From positions 1-64,000 of the IMG/VR virus record IMGVR_UViG_3300035698_035275: DNA of 64,000 bases; one strand, 5' to 3'. The stretch is from a virus. Positions 17,480 through 26,549 of this stretch are shown here, piece by piece. The notes under the pieces are model-generated. The model did not search any database and was not told the DNA's origin. It saw only the letters and a program-made list of their open reading frames with translations. Within the stretch, counting starts at the first letter, position 1, and each line of letters starts with the position of its first letter. A program made the position numbers and the translations under genes.

Positions 17480-18099
17480 TGGCTAGTAAGACTCTAATAG
17501 GGCATTGGAAAGATGCCAATAACCTGCTGGGTGAGTTCAGCAGTCGTCTACACAAGGCCACAGAGGTAGCTATGAAGAGTACCGCCATTAACTTAGAGGG
17601 AACAATAAAGAAGGGAATACGTGATCAAGCGCCTGGTGGGGTCAAGTTTAAGGCACCGTCTAAGATGACGCTAGCTAGCAGAGAATTCAGCGGCAAAAAG
17701 GGAAGAACCAAGGCGCTGATAGTGGACAGTGACCTATTGAATTCCATAACACATAAGGCCGACGCCGACAGTGCATTTGTAGGGATAAAGAGGAGCGCAC
17801 GCAGTAAAAAGGGTGATGGAAAGAAGATGATAAATATAGCCGAAATACAAGAAAAGGGTTTCGGACCAATAGTCATCCCATTCACCCCGAAAGCGAAAAG
17901 ATACCTGTTTGCAATGATGAAGGCAACTGGTATGGCGGTAAAAGCGAAAAGCGTGAGCACTGGTACAGGCAAAAACGTGATAATTGTATACATTCCCCCG
18001 AGGTCCTATTTGGTGTCAACATTTAAGAAGTGGAAGAATACAGCTCCGGACGAGTTCAGGGCCAAAATTGCTAAGGTAATGGAGGACTACGGAAATTAA
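17479..18099 (+). CDS. tail completion protein (HK97 gp10/Mu gpG-like)
   Basis: A 206-residue basic protein. ATG 17479 overlaps the previous stop (TAATG). The pattern of an N-terminal helix, a central L-L-N-S-I-T section, E-K-G-F, and a C-terminal I-P-P-R-S-Y-L resembles the HK97 gp10/Mu virion morphogenesis family, where P-x-R-P/S-Y/F-L is typical. These proteins help join the tail to the head. Gene order agrees. Confidence 0.65.
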   Translation: MASKTLIGHWKDANNLLGEFSSRLHKATEVAMKSTAINLEGTIKKGIRDQAPGGVKFKAPSKMTLASREFSGKKGRTKALIVDSDLLNSITHKADADSAFVGIKRSARSKKGDGKKMINIAEIQEKGFGPIVIPFTPKAKRYLFAMMKATGMAVKAKSVSTGTGKNVIIVYIPPRSYLVSTFKKWKNTAPDEFRAKIAKVMEDYGN

Positions 18100-19115
18100 T
18101 GACTATTCCGGCAATAAATAGCATGGGACCAACAGCGGGAAGATCGGTAGGCGCATACACCACCTATATACTCGGGTCCGGGTTCAGGCAGACGCCAGAT
18201 GTGGACTCGGAGTTTTACATCGACATAGGCGGGGTGGTAGTAGTGGATTGGCCGGAAACCGTAAAAGTGGAGGTAAACGGGGTAGCAGCGGATAGCGTGG
18301 AGGTACTCAGTGCCACCGTTATAAAGTTCAATATGCCAGCATATAACGGGGATCCGAAATCGCTACCGGCAACGGTGGATGTTGTAGTATCGAATCTTGA
18401 CAGTGACGAGGTAGTAATTGCAGGCGAGACGGTGACAGCAACGGAGATATTCACGTACAAGCAAAAGGACCTTACTAGTAGATCTCATTTGCTGGGGGTC
18501 ATAGCGTCCCTGGTACTGTCCTTAAGGAACGGTATAATACCGAATGTATCGATGACTCAGGATGTGGATTGGACATCGATGCCAACCAGTGAGGACAGGC
18601 CAGACAGCGATGCCGAATTACCAGCAATATATGTATTAGGACCAAGGTTGCAAGACTACAAAGAGGATAAGTCACTGCAAGAGGATAATATACTAGTGGA
18701 GTCGGAAGACTCGGAGGACGAATACAAGCATAGAAAAGACCCGGTGACTGCTAACTGTGTATTTACGATAATGGGCGTGTCCAATAATAAGTCCGAGTCT
18801 ATAAATATGGCGCAGGCGTTTATAGAGTGGTCGCAGGCCATAAAGGAAATAAGGGCATACAGAAACCCGAATAACCTGGAGTCAGAGGCACTACAATATA
18901 GTATGGGCTTAACACCGGACGGACAGCCTGATTTTAGTAGCCGGTCTGGACTCCATCAGTGGGCTGCATCGATAATTATAGACGGTGTGCAAATGACACC
19001 TGAAGAGCACTTGATAGTCGATGAGGGATACACCGTGTACGACGGGACAGAGCTTGAATGGGCTATGGGTCTTCCGTTTGCATGGCTGACAACTACAAGA
19101 AAAGAAAATGACTAA
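18099..19115 (+). CDS. tail terminator-like protein with N-terminal IPT/TIG-like domain
   Basis: A 338-residue product; ATG 18099 overlaps the preceding stop. Residues 1 to about 125 look like an IPT/TIG immunoglobulin-like domain (G-P-T-A-G-R-S-V-G and I-L-G-S-G-F near the start, a repeated V-E-V pattern, then F-T-Y). The remainder (about 130-338) has the helix-strand layout of proteins just upstream of sheath genes, which cap the tube (terminator). The TIG-like fusion would project from the neck or tail. Function is inferred from order. Confidence 0.6.
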   Translation: MTIPAINSMGPTAGRSVGAYTTYILGSGFRQTPDVDSEFYIDIGGVVVVDWPETVKVEVNGVAADSVEVLSATVIKFNMPAYNGDPKSLPATVDVVVSNLDSDEVVIAGETVTATEIFTYKQKDLTSRSHLLGVIASLVLSLRNGIIPNVSMTQDVDWTSMPTSEDRPDSDAELPAIYVLGPRLQDYKEDKSLQEDNILVESEDSEDEYKHRKDPVTANCVFTIMGVSNNKSESINMAQAFIEWSQAIKEIRAYRNPNNLESEALQYSMGLTPDGQPDFSSRSGLHQWAASIIIDGVQMTPEEHLIVDEGYTVYDGTELEWAMGLPFAWLTTTRKEND

Positions 19116-19128
19116 GGAGGAAAGCGCA

Positions 19129-19497
19129 ATGGCCAATATATGTATGAAGAACGACGGGAAATCACCAATTACCGTAACACTCCTGCATGACACATACTGC
19201 AGGCTGTCCGGTAAGTGCGTGTGTGAGCGCAGGTCGGTAAGGGGTAGTAAGAGGAAAAAAGATGGATCCGTGGCTACTACTGTCAAAGATAAGAGAATGC
19301 CGCATGTGATAATGCTGGCAGTCGGGGAGAAATCGTGTGGACTGCACGAGTCGGCTAGAACACTGCCAGACGCTATGAGGGCCATTGAACACGGGCTTAA
19401 GATACAAGATGATAAGGGTAACAACAAGGACAATGCCTCAGCAAAGCAGGGGGTATCAACTAAGCGGTTACATACAGGCACTGGCAAGAAGAAATAA
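19129..19497 (+). CDS. small basic cysteine-containing protein
   Basis: A 122-residue product. ATG 19129 has AAGGAGG 8 nt upstream, better than the in-frame ATG at 19108 inside the previous gene. It has five Cys in the first 72 residues, including C-R-L-S-G-K-C-V-C, and is Lys/Arg-rich with a basic tail. It could bind a metal or nucleic acid. No family is recognised. Confidence 0.65.
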   Translation: MANICMKNDGKSPITVTLLHDTYCRLSGKCVCERRSVRGSKRKKDGSVATTVKDKRMPHVIMLAVGEKSCGLHESARTLPDAMRAIEHGLKIQDDKGNNKDNASAKQGVSTKRLHTGTGKKK

Positions 19498-19524
19498 TAG
19501 CCATACCAAATAGGGAGGTTTAAG

Positions 19525-21786
19525 ATGGGTCAATTGTTATCGTCAAAATGGGTCGTGAAAAGGCAACCGCCGAGAGTCACGAATATACCATCAGAGGCAA
19601 CGGCTGTCACTGCTAACATAGGAGTCACCGAAAGAGGGCCAATCGGAATCGATACCCTGGTGACATCATGGGAGGAGTTCTACAGGAAATTCGGCGGAAT
19701 AACGGCAAATGCGGACGCGTCGATGCAGGCGTACTTGTTCTTCGAGGAGGGCGGTCAGATGTTGCATGTCACCAGGACATGCCACTATTCGAATATTGAC
19801 TCAGCGGCCACATACGCGGCCACGAAAGGCACCGCTAATCTCAGCACAGGCGCTGTATCTCCATCGACCGGAAGTATTGACACTACGGAGTCGGCACCGT
19901 TCAACCTGTCCAATGGTGACACGCTGCTGATCGAAGCAATCAATGATGGGGTGTCGTCCGGTGATTTGACCACCACCTTTACAGGTACGGCGGCACAGGT
20001 CGAGTCTGCTGCAGAAATGTACGCACTAGCTGACGGGCAGACGTTAACCCTAAAGGTGGACAAGGGACCGGAGCAGTCCTTATCGTTCTTGACGGCTGAA
20101 TTCGTTGACATAACAACTGCTACCGCTAAGGAGGTGGCAGCGGTTATCGGTGCAAAGGCTACCGGTATCAGGGTGACATCAGACAGCAGCAAGGTGCAAG
20201 TAATAAGCGATGTTGCTGGTTCGTCCTCGTATGTGGAAATAACCGGTGGTACTGCAAATGCCGTACTGGGGTTCTCCACTAGTGAACAGGCTGGCACCGG
20301 AAATGTAGAAGACCTGGCGAATGTCACGGTGGACGAGCTATACGGCTTGTTAACAACTGCATTAGGCGTGAATGCCGATGTATCGAAGACTGTCACGGTT
20401 GTGACAATAGCCAGCATCGGCACCGGGGCTGACTCATCCATACAGGTTAAGGCGGTATCGACGGCTGATACTAAGATTGGCTTGACTAATGCTGTCTATT
20501 CCGGGTCTGACGGCGGCACAGCCGTAACACTGCGGATAGACGGCAAGACAGAAGGAAGCTACACGGACGATGTACAAATAGCTGTAGAGGCAGCATCATC
20601 CGGCGTAAGCTCCGAGTTCAACCTATCGATCATAGTAGGCGGATATGTTGAAGAGTCATTCCCCAATCTGACTATGGACTCAGACAACGACAGATATATC
20701 GAAACGGTTATCAACCATACGGCAATCGGGTCCGACTATATAGCCGGTGTTGACATGAGCGCGGCTGGGTCGGTGCTGCAACGTAGACCCACCAACGGAT
20801 CATCGTTTGGTCCTCTCACTGGTGGCGGTGACGGTCTGTCCAGTCTGTCGGCCACTGACTTTATCGGGTCATCGGTAGCCAGGAATGGAATGCATTCACT
20901 GGAGCGCGTGAACTCGGTAGACCTGCTGATTATTCCGAATTACAGCAGCGTCTCTGCAGTGGCTAACGCTATGATACAGTATTGCGAGATAGATAAAAGC
21001 AGCATGATGTTCTGCATTATCGATCCGCCTGCTAGCAAGACAGCCGTAGAAATGGTCACATGGCTGGAGGACGAAGCGCAGATTTATGGCGAGTCAGAAC
21101 AGGCCGCTACATACTGGCCTCGCATACGAGTCAGCAACAAGTGGGAGAGCGTGTATGGCTCCGATGACACCGTGGTGGTTTCCCCGTCTGGTGCCATAGC
21201 GGGCCTATATGCCAGAAATGACGCATCGGGGCCTGGTGGCATCTACAAGACGCCTGCCGGTTCAGACGCACAGGGACAGCTTTATACCGCTGTCGGATTT
21301 GAAGGCGATGAGGACGAGCCGCACGAAGTGGAAGATGAGAAAAAGCGTGATATTATCTTCCCGAAACGCATAAATCCGATACGGCGTGATAGCGGTCCTA
21401 TATACCTGGACGGTGCCAGATGCTTGAAGGGTGATGGCCCGTTCCCGTTTGTGCAGCAGTCCAGAGGCACTATAAAAATATCCAGGGAGATGACGAACGG
21501 CCTTGACTGGGTGCGCCACAAGAGAAATTCCAAGTCGTTAAGGAATAGAGTACAACGCGCGGCCATCAAATATCTGAATAGTCAGACTGCCGTCAACGCA
21601 TTCGCATCAAAAGACCCTGATAAGGCGTACTTCTTGGACGTTAGCGAGCAATTAAACACCCCGTCAGTGCAGGCGTCTGGTCAATTGCTGGTCAGAGTAG
21701 GTCTGGCATACGAAGACCCCATTGAATGGGGCGTACTGATGATTACCAAGGACACCCGGAAGCTCGAAGACGAGCTGGGATTATAA
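19525..21786 (+). CDS. contractile tail sheath protein
   Basis: A 753-residue protein with a GGGAGG site before ATG 19525. The N-terminus (R-V-T-N-I-P then V-T-E-R-G-P-I-G, F-Y-R-K-F-G-G) and the C-terminal region (I-N-P-I-R, R-G-T-I-K-I-S-R, F-A-S-K-D-P-D-K-A-Y, V-R-V-G-L-A-Y) match the contractile tail sheath family. The middle (about residues 110-400) carries repeated Ser/Thr-rich beta domains inserted in the core fold, probably exposed on the sheath surface. It surrounds the tube and contracts during injection. Confidence 0.92.
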   Translation: MGQLLSSKWVVKRQPPRVTNIPSEATAVTANIGVTERGPIGIDTLVTSWEEFYRKFGGITANADASMQAYLFFEEGGQMLHVTRTCHYSNIDSAATYAATKGTANLSTGAVSPSTGSIDTTESAPFNLSNGDTLLIEAINDGVSSGDLTTTFTGTAAQVESAAEMYALADGQTLTLKVDKGPEQSLSFLTAEFVDITTATAKEVAAVIGAKATGIRVTSDSSKVQVISDVAGSSSYVEITGGTANAVLGFSTSEQAGTGNVEDLANVTVDELYGLLTTALGVNADVSKTVTVVTIASIGTGADSSIQVKAVSTADTKIGLTNAVYSGSDGGTAVTLRIDGKTEGSYTDDVQIAVEAASSGVSSEFNLSIIVGGYVEESFPNLTMDSDNDRYIETVINHTAIGSDYIAGVDMSAAGSVLQRRPTNGSSFGPLTGGGDGLSSLSATDFIGSSVARNGMHSLERVNSVDLLIIPNYSSVSAVANAMIQYCEIDKSSMMFCIIDPPASKTAVEMVTWLEDEAQIYGESEQAATYWPRIRVSNKWESVYGSDDTVVVSPSGAIAGLYARNDASGPGGIYKTPAGSDAQGQLYTAVGFEGDEDEPHEVEDEKKRDIIFPKRINPIRRDSGPIYLDGARCLKGDGPFPFVQQSRGTIKISREMTNGLDWVRHKRNSKSLRNRVQRAAIKYLNSQTAVNAFASKDPDKAYFLDVSEQLNTPSVQASGQLLVRVGLAYEDPIEWGVLMITKDTRKLEDELGL

Positions 21787-21806
21787 GCTGAAAGGAAAAT
21801 ATTGAT

Positions 21807-22289
21807 ATGGCCAGCAAATTCAGTCACAAATATTTATTTCGTATTGAGATAGACGGGGTGGAAAGGGCGGTGTTTGAAACCTGCTCGGATCTAGCCGGAG
21901 AGGTGGAGGACGTCGTATTCTCGCCAGCGGGATCACTAAGAGATCACAGTGAGCCTGGAAAGGTGAAGTTCGACGATATAACCCTTACAGCGGGCAAAAC
22001 CAACAGCTTAGAGCTGTACAACCTGTGGGAGGAGACGGTAAAAGCCGACGCTGGCATGGATGATGACACTATCGAAGTTGGTGGTGGAACCGGCAGTGAC
22101 GACACCGAGATGCATTTTGATATCGTCGAGCTGAACAGATCGGGATCGGAGAAGGCTAGGAATCGAGTAGTCACCGACTACGTTAAAAGATACGTGCATG
22201 GCTCATGGGATTCCAAGGCCAATGAGGTAGTCGTACAGAGCATTACATTCAAAACCCAGCAGTGGAAACCAGTATCCAAATCGGCCTAA
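21807..22289 (+). CDS. tail tube protein (T4 gp19-like)
   Basis: A 160-residue protein; ATG 21807 follows AAAGGA. The K-Y-L-F-R-I-E-I-D-G-V start, L-A-G-E-V-E-D-V, the W-E-E-T-V-K loop and the closing beta strands with V-V-Q-S-I-T-F fit the gp19-like tube family. It forms stacked hexamers inside the sheath. Adjacent placement after the sheath gene is the usual order. Confidence 0.88.
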   Translation: MASKFSHKYLFRIEIDGVERAVFETCSDLAGEVEDVVFSPAGSLRDHSEPGKVKFDDITLTAGKTNSLELYNLWEETVKADAGMDDDTIEVGGGTGSDDTEMHFDIVELNRSGSEKARNRVVTDYVKRYVHGSWDSKANEVVVQSITFKTQQWKPVSKSA

Positions 22290-22322
22290 ATAGCCAACGA
22301 GTAATAGAGAGGGCATAATAAA

Positions 22323-23243
22323 ATGTCTGGGATTAGCATAGAGGCAGAAAAGGGCAAAGACATAGGTGGAACCGTCGAGGATGCTGTTGGGACAGTAGGC
22401 ACTGGTGGCAGTGACCTGTCAACAGCCAGCGACGGAGTAAGAAGCGGAAAGACTAACACCCTAAAGCTGGTATCCGGGCTTACTCTGCTGGTGTCAAAAT
22501 TCAAGGTTAAGCACGAGGACATATGGTCCGACCGAGATAAGATGTACGCTGGTGGAATGGAGGACATATTCGAGGACATAACCATTAAGGTTGTAGACCC
22601 AGGACCATATAGCGAAACCGGCGTATTCAAGGACGGAGTGCTTGACTGGTCTAGGGTCCTCACTGGCGATAGGGTTGACCTCCTAGTACAAAACAGAATA
22701 AAGTCGTATCGACACGGTAACGAGTATTGGTTCGATCACGTATGCCCAAAATGTCAGGCAGCACAGGATGATACATTCGTCGACTTGCTGAAGCTGAAGA
22801 GAAGGGAGCTGTCCGCCGACTCCAGAGCTAAGCTTATTTCGGGAGGACCGTTTGTAGCCGACCTTATGGATGCCGATGGTGGCGCTAAGTTCCTAATGCA
22901 GACCGGAGCGGACGAACGCAAGCTGATGGATATGGAAAGAAACGGACAGATAGACAAGGGTAAGAAGTCGGCAGAACTCATTATCAGGGTTAAGAGCATA
23001 GACGGTATTGCCCCAGAAAGGCTTGTCCCATACATCAGGGAGGACATGACGTCAGACGATGCGTGTGACCTGAGAAATAAAATGGATGAGGTTGACTGTG
23101 GCATAGATACATCCGTGTTCCATAAGTGCTGGTCGTGTAAAAGTCAGTATTGGGCTGATGTCCCTTTCGATCAGGGGTTCTTATCTCCGCAGAGGGAAAT
23201 AGCGAAGAGAAGGAAGGCAATGCATGCAGAAGAAGGCGTGTAG
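22323..23243 (+). CDS. T4 gp26-like baseplate/tail assembly protein with zinc-ribbon cysteines
   Basis: A 306-residue product. ATG 22323 follows GAGAGGG. Around residue 115 it has D-W-S-R-V-L-T-G-D-R-V-D-L-L and then F-D-H-V-C-P-K-C, with a second C-W-S-C pair near residue 262; the two pairs could bind one zinc. This layout resembles the T4 gp26-like baseplate family, often encoded between tube and tape measure and thought to act in tail assembly. The first 60 residues are Gly/Ser/Thr-rich. Confidence 0.6.
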   Translation: MSGISIEAEKGKDIGGTVEDAVGTVGTGGSDLSTASDGVRSGKTNTLKLVSGLTLLVSKFKVKHEDIWSDRDKMYAGGMEDIFEDITIKVVDPGPYSETGVFKDGVLDWSRVLTGDRVDLLVQNRIKSYRHGNEYWFDHVCPKCQAAQDDTFVDLLKLKRRELSADSRAKLISGGPFVADLMDADGGAKFLMQTGADERKLMDMERNGQIDKGKKSAELIIRVKSIDGIAPERLVPYIREDMTSDDACDLRNKMDEVDCGIDTSVFHKCWSCKSQYWADVPFDQGFLSPQREIAKRRKAMHAEEGV

Positions 23244-23254
23244 GCCATGCGTGG

Positions 23255-23449
23255 ATGGTCCTGCCGTTAATGGATCAAGCTAACTCATTCAAGAAGAGGC
23301 TGTCATTGTGCTGGAGGGCGCATGGTGGCAGCGGCCTTGGCATTACGTTTGGAGATATTGATGATATGACCGTCGATGAATTTGAAATGGCGCTGGATGT
23401 AGTAAGAGAATTTCGAGAGCTGGAGTCTAGGGCCATAAAGAAAGGGTGA
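23255..23449 (+). CDS. short acidic protein before tape measure, possible tail chaperone partner
   Basis: A 64-residue product (59 if ATG 23270 is used; neither start has a strong ribosome site). It ends 8 nt before the tape measure start. Phages usually carry a short chaperone ORF here. Relative to the preceding gene it is in the -1 frame, and that frame is open from 23159, so frameshift fusion is possible. No canonical slippery heptamer was found in the overlap, so independent initiation is preferred. Confidence 0.6.
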   Translation: MVLPLMDQANSFKKRLSLCWRAHGGSGLGITFGDIDDMTVDEFEMALDVVREFRELESRAIKKG

Positions 23450-23456
23450 TAGTACA

Positions 23457-25682
23457 TTGTCACTGAATAACCTAGGTTTGGGATTTAATTTTACCGCTAG
23501 AGATATGGCCAGCGGAGCTGTAAGAGGGCTAAATAGTAGTATGTCCAAGCTAGGTAATTCAGCCACCGGAGCACAAAGCAAGATATCAAGTGCCATGTCA
23601 ATGATGGGTAAGGGTGCTGGTATAGCTGCGGCTGGTGCTGCAATAACCGGAATGGTGGCGGCACCTGTCGTTATATCAGCATCCTTCTCAAAGGGAATGG
23701 CAGAAGTGAACACGTTAGGTGACTTCACCACCGAGCAAATGGACAACATGGGCAATAGTCTTCTGGACATGTCTGCTAAATATGCATCTGGTCTGGACAC
23801 AGCGACAAAATCCCTGTATGATACGTTGTCCGCGTCAATGAGTGTTGCCGATAGTACGGCATTCCTTGAGCGGTCGTTCAAGGCGTCCGTTGGTGGGTCT
23901 ACTGATGCTAGTACGGCGGTGGATGCGCTATCCACTGTTATAAACGGCTATAAGGGGTCAATAGCTGGTGTAACGTTAGAAACAGATGGAATGGCTAAGG
24001 TGGTAGCCAGAACCAGTGACTTAATGTTTATGGCTGTAAACAAGGGTAAGACGACATTCCCCGAGCTTGCAGCATATATGGGGCAGGTGGTACCGACTGC
24101 CAACGCGTTAGGAGTAGGTTTTGACCAGTTGACTGGGGCCTATGCCACTATGACCAAGCAGGGAATAAAAGCTGCTAACGCTACCACACTAATAAAGCAG
24201 GCATTGACAGCCGCCACCAGCAAGCAGGAGGTAGCGGCTAAGATGGGTAAGAAGGTAGCTGACGCCTTCAGTCTGCAGAGCCTAAGGTCAAAGGGCCTGC
24301 AACAATGGATGGTAGATGTGGGTAATGCGGTAGGCAATAGCAAGGAGAAGATGATAAAGCTCCTGGGCAGTAGTGAGGCTATGTCGGCATTTATAGCTAT
24401 GACAGGGGTTAACGCTAAAACGGCAGCGGATGACTTGGCGGCAATGGGGGATAGCGCTGGTGTTACAGATAGATCATTCAAGAAAATGAGCAACACGCTG
24501 ATATTCCAGTCTGATAAAATGGCTAAGAGTTCTAAGGTGCTGGCTGTTAAGTTAGGCAGTGGCCTTGAGAAAGCACTACTGCCTGTAGCAAAGGCTATGA
24601 ATAGGGTAATAAGTGCGGTTATAGAATTTGCGGGGGAAAATCCGAAGTTAGTTGATACCGTCATGAAAACGGTGGCCGTGGTGGGCCTGCTGGTGATGGC
24701 TGTAGGTGGTGGTATGTTCATATACGGACTGATAGCGGCTTTGACACTGTTAGCACCAATAGCGCTAGCAGCAGCGGCACCAGTAGCCATTATACTAGGA
24801 GTCATAGCGGCAGTCATAGCTATAGGGTACTTGCTTAAGAAGGCTTGGGATGAAAACCTGGGCGGGTTCAAAGACTCAATAATGGAGTCATGGGGAGTGT
24901 TGAAGAGCGCGTTTTCAGACCTGGCCTATGTATTCGGTCCGCTTATAGACGTCGGGAAAATGGCACTGGAGGGCCTCGGGTTGATGGGTGGCGGTCTGGA
25001 TGATACTGGTGACTCTGTTAGCGTGTTTGGGGCGATAGTGACAGCTCTGGCAACGGTAGTAGGTAAGGGATTAAGCTTTATGGTACAGCTAATAGTATTT
25101 AATATAAAGTTAGGTACTACAATAATAAAGGGAATGATCGACGGGATAGCATGGCTAATAGGGGCTGTGGTAGATGGTGCTCCAAAGGTGGCTGACGCTC
25201 TAACAGGTGCATTTTCCAAGGCGTGGGACTTTATTTGTAAGCTGTTCAGGCGTGGCGCTGCATTTGTACTAGAGATGGTCACTGCTCCGATAAGGGGGCT
25301 ATTAAGTCTAGCATCGAAAATACCTGGTATCGGTAAACACGCAGAGCGACTTAGAGAGTCAATAAATGGGGTTATAGGAGATGTACGCGGTGACATGTCG
25401 GAGGGAGAGCCTAAAACAGGGGCTGACTCGTCAGGGGTATTTGACGCCAGCAATACGCCAGCAATAGCCGAGGCGGAACATAGGGAAACGATGTCTAGCG
25501 AGTCGAATGATGCTATTAGGGAGTCCGCAAAGTCTAATTATGCATTAGCTAGCATAGTAAAAGACGCTTCTGTAGCCGATAAAAAAATAGTGCTGGAAGT
25601 GGACGGCGAGGAATTAGCTAATGCTGTAAGCAGGAGTAATGACTCATTGGCAGAGCGGTCATTTGCTCCGGGTGGTGCATAA
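23457..25682 (+). CDS. tail tape measure protein (TP901 type)
   Basis: A 741-residue protein. TTG 23457 is chosen because GGGTG lies about 8 nt upstream and the early G-F-N-F-T-A-R-D segment looks conserved; the next ATG is at 23504. The TP901-type core spans residues 70-350 (F-S-K-G-M-A-E-V-N-T-L-G, L-S-T-V-I-N-G-Y, M-G-Q-V-V-P-T-A, T-K-Q-G-I-K-A-A). Residues 405-465 are strongly hydrophobic and may insert into the host membrane. It sets tail length and is ejected during infection. It is short for a myovirus, predicting a tail near 0.1 micrometre by the usual scaling. Confidence 0.88.
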   Translation: MSLNNLGLGFNFTARDMASGAVRGLNSSMSKLGNSATGAQSKISSAMSMMGKGAGIAAAGAAITGMVAAPVVISASFSKGMAEVNTLGDFTTEQMDNMGNSLLDMSAKYASGLDTATKSLYDTLSASMSVADSTAFLERSFKASVGGSTDASTAVDALSTVINGYKGSIAGVTLETDGMAKVVARTSDLMFMAVNKGKTTFPELAAYMGQVVPTANALGVGFDQLTGAYATMTKQGIKAANATTLIKQALTAATSKQEVAAKMGKKVADAFSLQSLRSKGLQQWMVDVGNAVGNSKEKMIKLLGSSEAMSAFIAMTGVNAKTAADDLAAMGDSAGVTDRSFKKMSNTLIFQSDKMAKSSKVLAVKLGSGLEKALLPVAKAMNRVISAVIEFAGENPKLVDTVMKTVAVVGLLVMAVGGGMFIYGLIAALTLLAPIALAAAAPVAIILGVIAAVIAIGYLLKKAWDENLGGFKDSIMESWGVLKSAFSDLAYVFGPLIDVGKMALEGLGLMGGGLDDTGDSVSVFGAIVTALATVVGKGLSFMVQLIVFNIKLGTTIIKGMIDGIAWLIGAVVDGAPKVADALTGAFSKAWDFICKLFRRGAAFVLEMVTAPIRGLLSLASKIPGIGKHAERLRESINGVIGDVRGDMSEGEPKTGADSSGVFDASNTPAIAEAEHRETMSSESNDAIRESAKSNYALASIVKDASVADKKIVLEVDGEELANAVSRSNDSLAERSFAPGGA

Positions 25683-25683
25683 T

Positions 25684-26220
25684 ATGTCTAATGTAATGTG
25701 TATAAACCCCGTTAAAGGGTATATCGAAAACACGGTCACTGGTGAGGGCAAGGAGTTCCTTATGAATCCTAACTCAGCATCCGAGTCGGTGACTGTAAAC
25801 CATGAGGACGCTACGCCACATGCAATGTCGCACAGCGTGTACTCATATAATAACACGACCGGAGCGACCAGGCCGGTGGTGCTATTTGTGTCAAGAGCTG
25901 ATGTAATGCGGCGAATGAAGACCGGGGCAAAGGCGGCACAGGAAATAATAGATGACTATAGAAGGTTCCTGTGGTCCTTGACAGTCCCTGATGGACAATC
26001 ACTGTTAAACGGTGCAATGGGGGCTGATACCCCAATAGTCAATCTGTGCTGGCCTGGTACGTTCACTGGCAAATGCAAGGTGTTCGGAATGAGCATATCA
26101 TACAGGCTATTTGATGTAAGCCTTAGGCCCAAGGTCTATATGGCATCGATAGAGTTCAAGGAGTACAGAATAGGTAGAAAATGGTCAGAAGAGGTACGAA
26201 GAAACGGAATACATTGGTGA
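25684..26220 (+). CDS. contractile injection tube-adaptor-like baseplate protein
   Basis: A 178-residue product. ATG 25684 lies 1 nt after the tape measure stop; an in-frame ATG at 25639 falls inside that gene. F-L-M-N-P-N-S near residue 28, a Y-S-Y-N-N-T-T-G-A-T-R-P-V segment, and a late S-L-R-P-K-V-Y-M-A-S-I-E-F-K-E-Y resemble the N-terminal domain of contractile injection system (Afp7-like) tube adaptors. The following LysM gene supports this, since those proteins carry LysM. It probably joins the tube to the hub. Confidence 0.6.
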   Translation: MSNVMCINPVKGYIENTVTGEGKEFLMNPNSASESVTVNHEDATPHAMSHSVYSYNNTTGATRPVVLFVSRADVMRRMKTGAKAAQEIIDDYRRFLWSLTVPDGQSLLNGAMGADTPIVNLCWPGTFTGKCKVFGMSISYRLFDVSLRPKVYMASIEFKEYRIGRKWSEEVRRNGIHW

Positions 26221-26226
26221 TTAATA

Positions 26227-26547
26227 ATGCCACCTAAAAGAGACAGCTTTCATGGACAGTGCTTGGCAATAGCCCGACGCGGCAAATTGTACCTCACCAC
26301 TCTTGAGCCTATGAGATACGAGGACAGGGAGGACACGACGCTGCATGAGGCCATGTCTGGGGATACACTGATGCAGATAGCAGAGTTATACTATGGTAAA
26401 GACGGGTGGAAATACTGGAGAATGCTGGCTATGTTCCAGCCGGATCCAATAGTAGATCCGACTGTGGCGTTTAAAGCTGGTAAAATGGTATATGTGCCTT
26501 CCAGAAGGAAGGTATCAGAGTATATGAATCCAAGCGTTAGGAGATAG
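26227..26547 (+). CDS. LysM-domain baseplate hub protein
   Basis: A 106-residue product. ATG 26227 lies 6 nt after the previous stop. Residues about 45-95 form a LysM-like fold: S-G-D-T-L-M-Q-I-A-E-L-Y-Y-G, W-K-Y-W-R-M-L, D-P-T-V-A-F-K-A-G-K-M-V-Y-V-P. In phages, LysM modules at this position occur in baseplate hub parts and bind the tube or peptidoglycan. Together with the preceding gene it resembles a split Afp7-type adaptor. Confidence 0.8.
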   Translation: MPPKRDSFHGQCLAIARRGKLYLTTLEPMRYEDREDTTLHEAMSGDTLMQIAELYYGKDGWKYWRMLAMFQPDPIVDPTVAFKAGKMVYVPSRRKVSEYMNPSVRR

Positions 26548-26549
26548 TG

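Noticed and set aside
23159-23449. Programmed -1 frameshift fusing the gp26-like gene to the short ORF before the tape measure
   Set aside because: The -1 frame is open, but no canonical X-XXY-YYZ slippery site was found in the overlap, so separate initiation is the simpler reading.
24140-24871. Minus-strand ORF of 243 codons inside the tape measure gene
   Set aside because: It mirrors the tape measure's Ala/Gly-rich coding sequence and has no family features.
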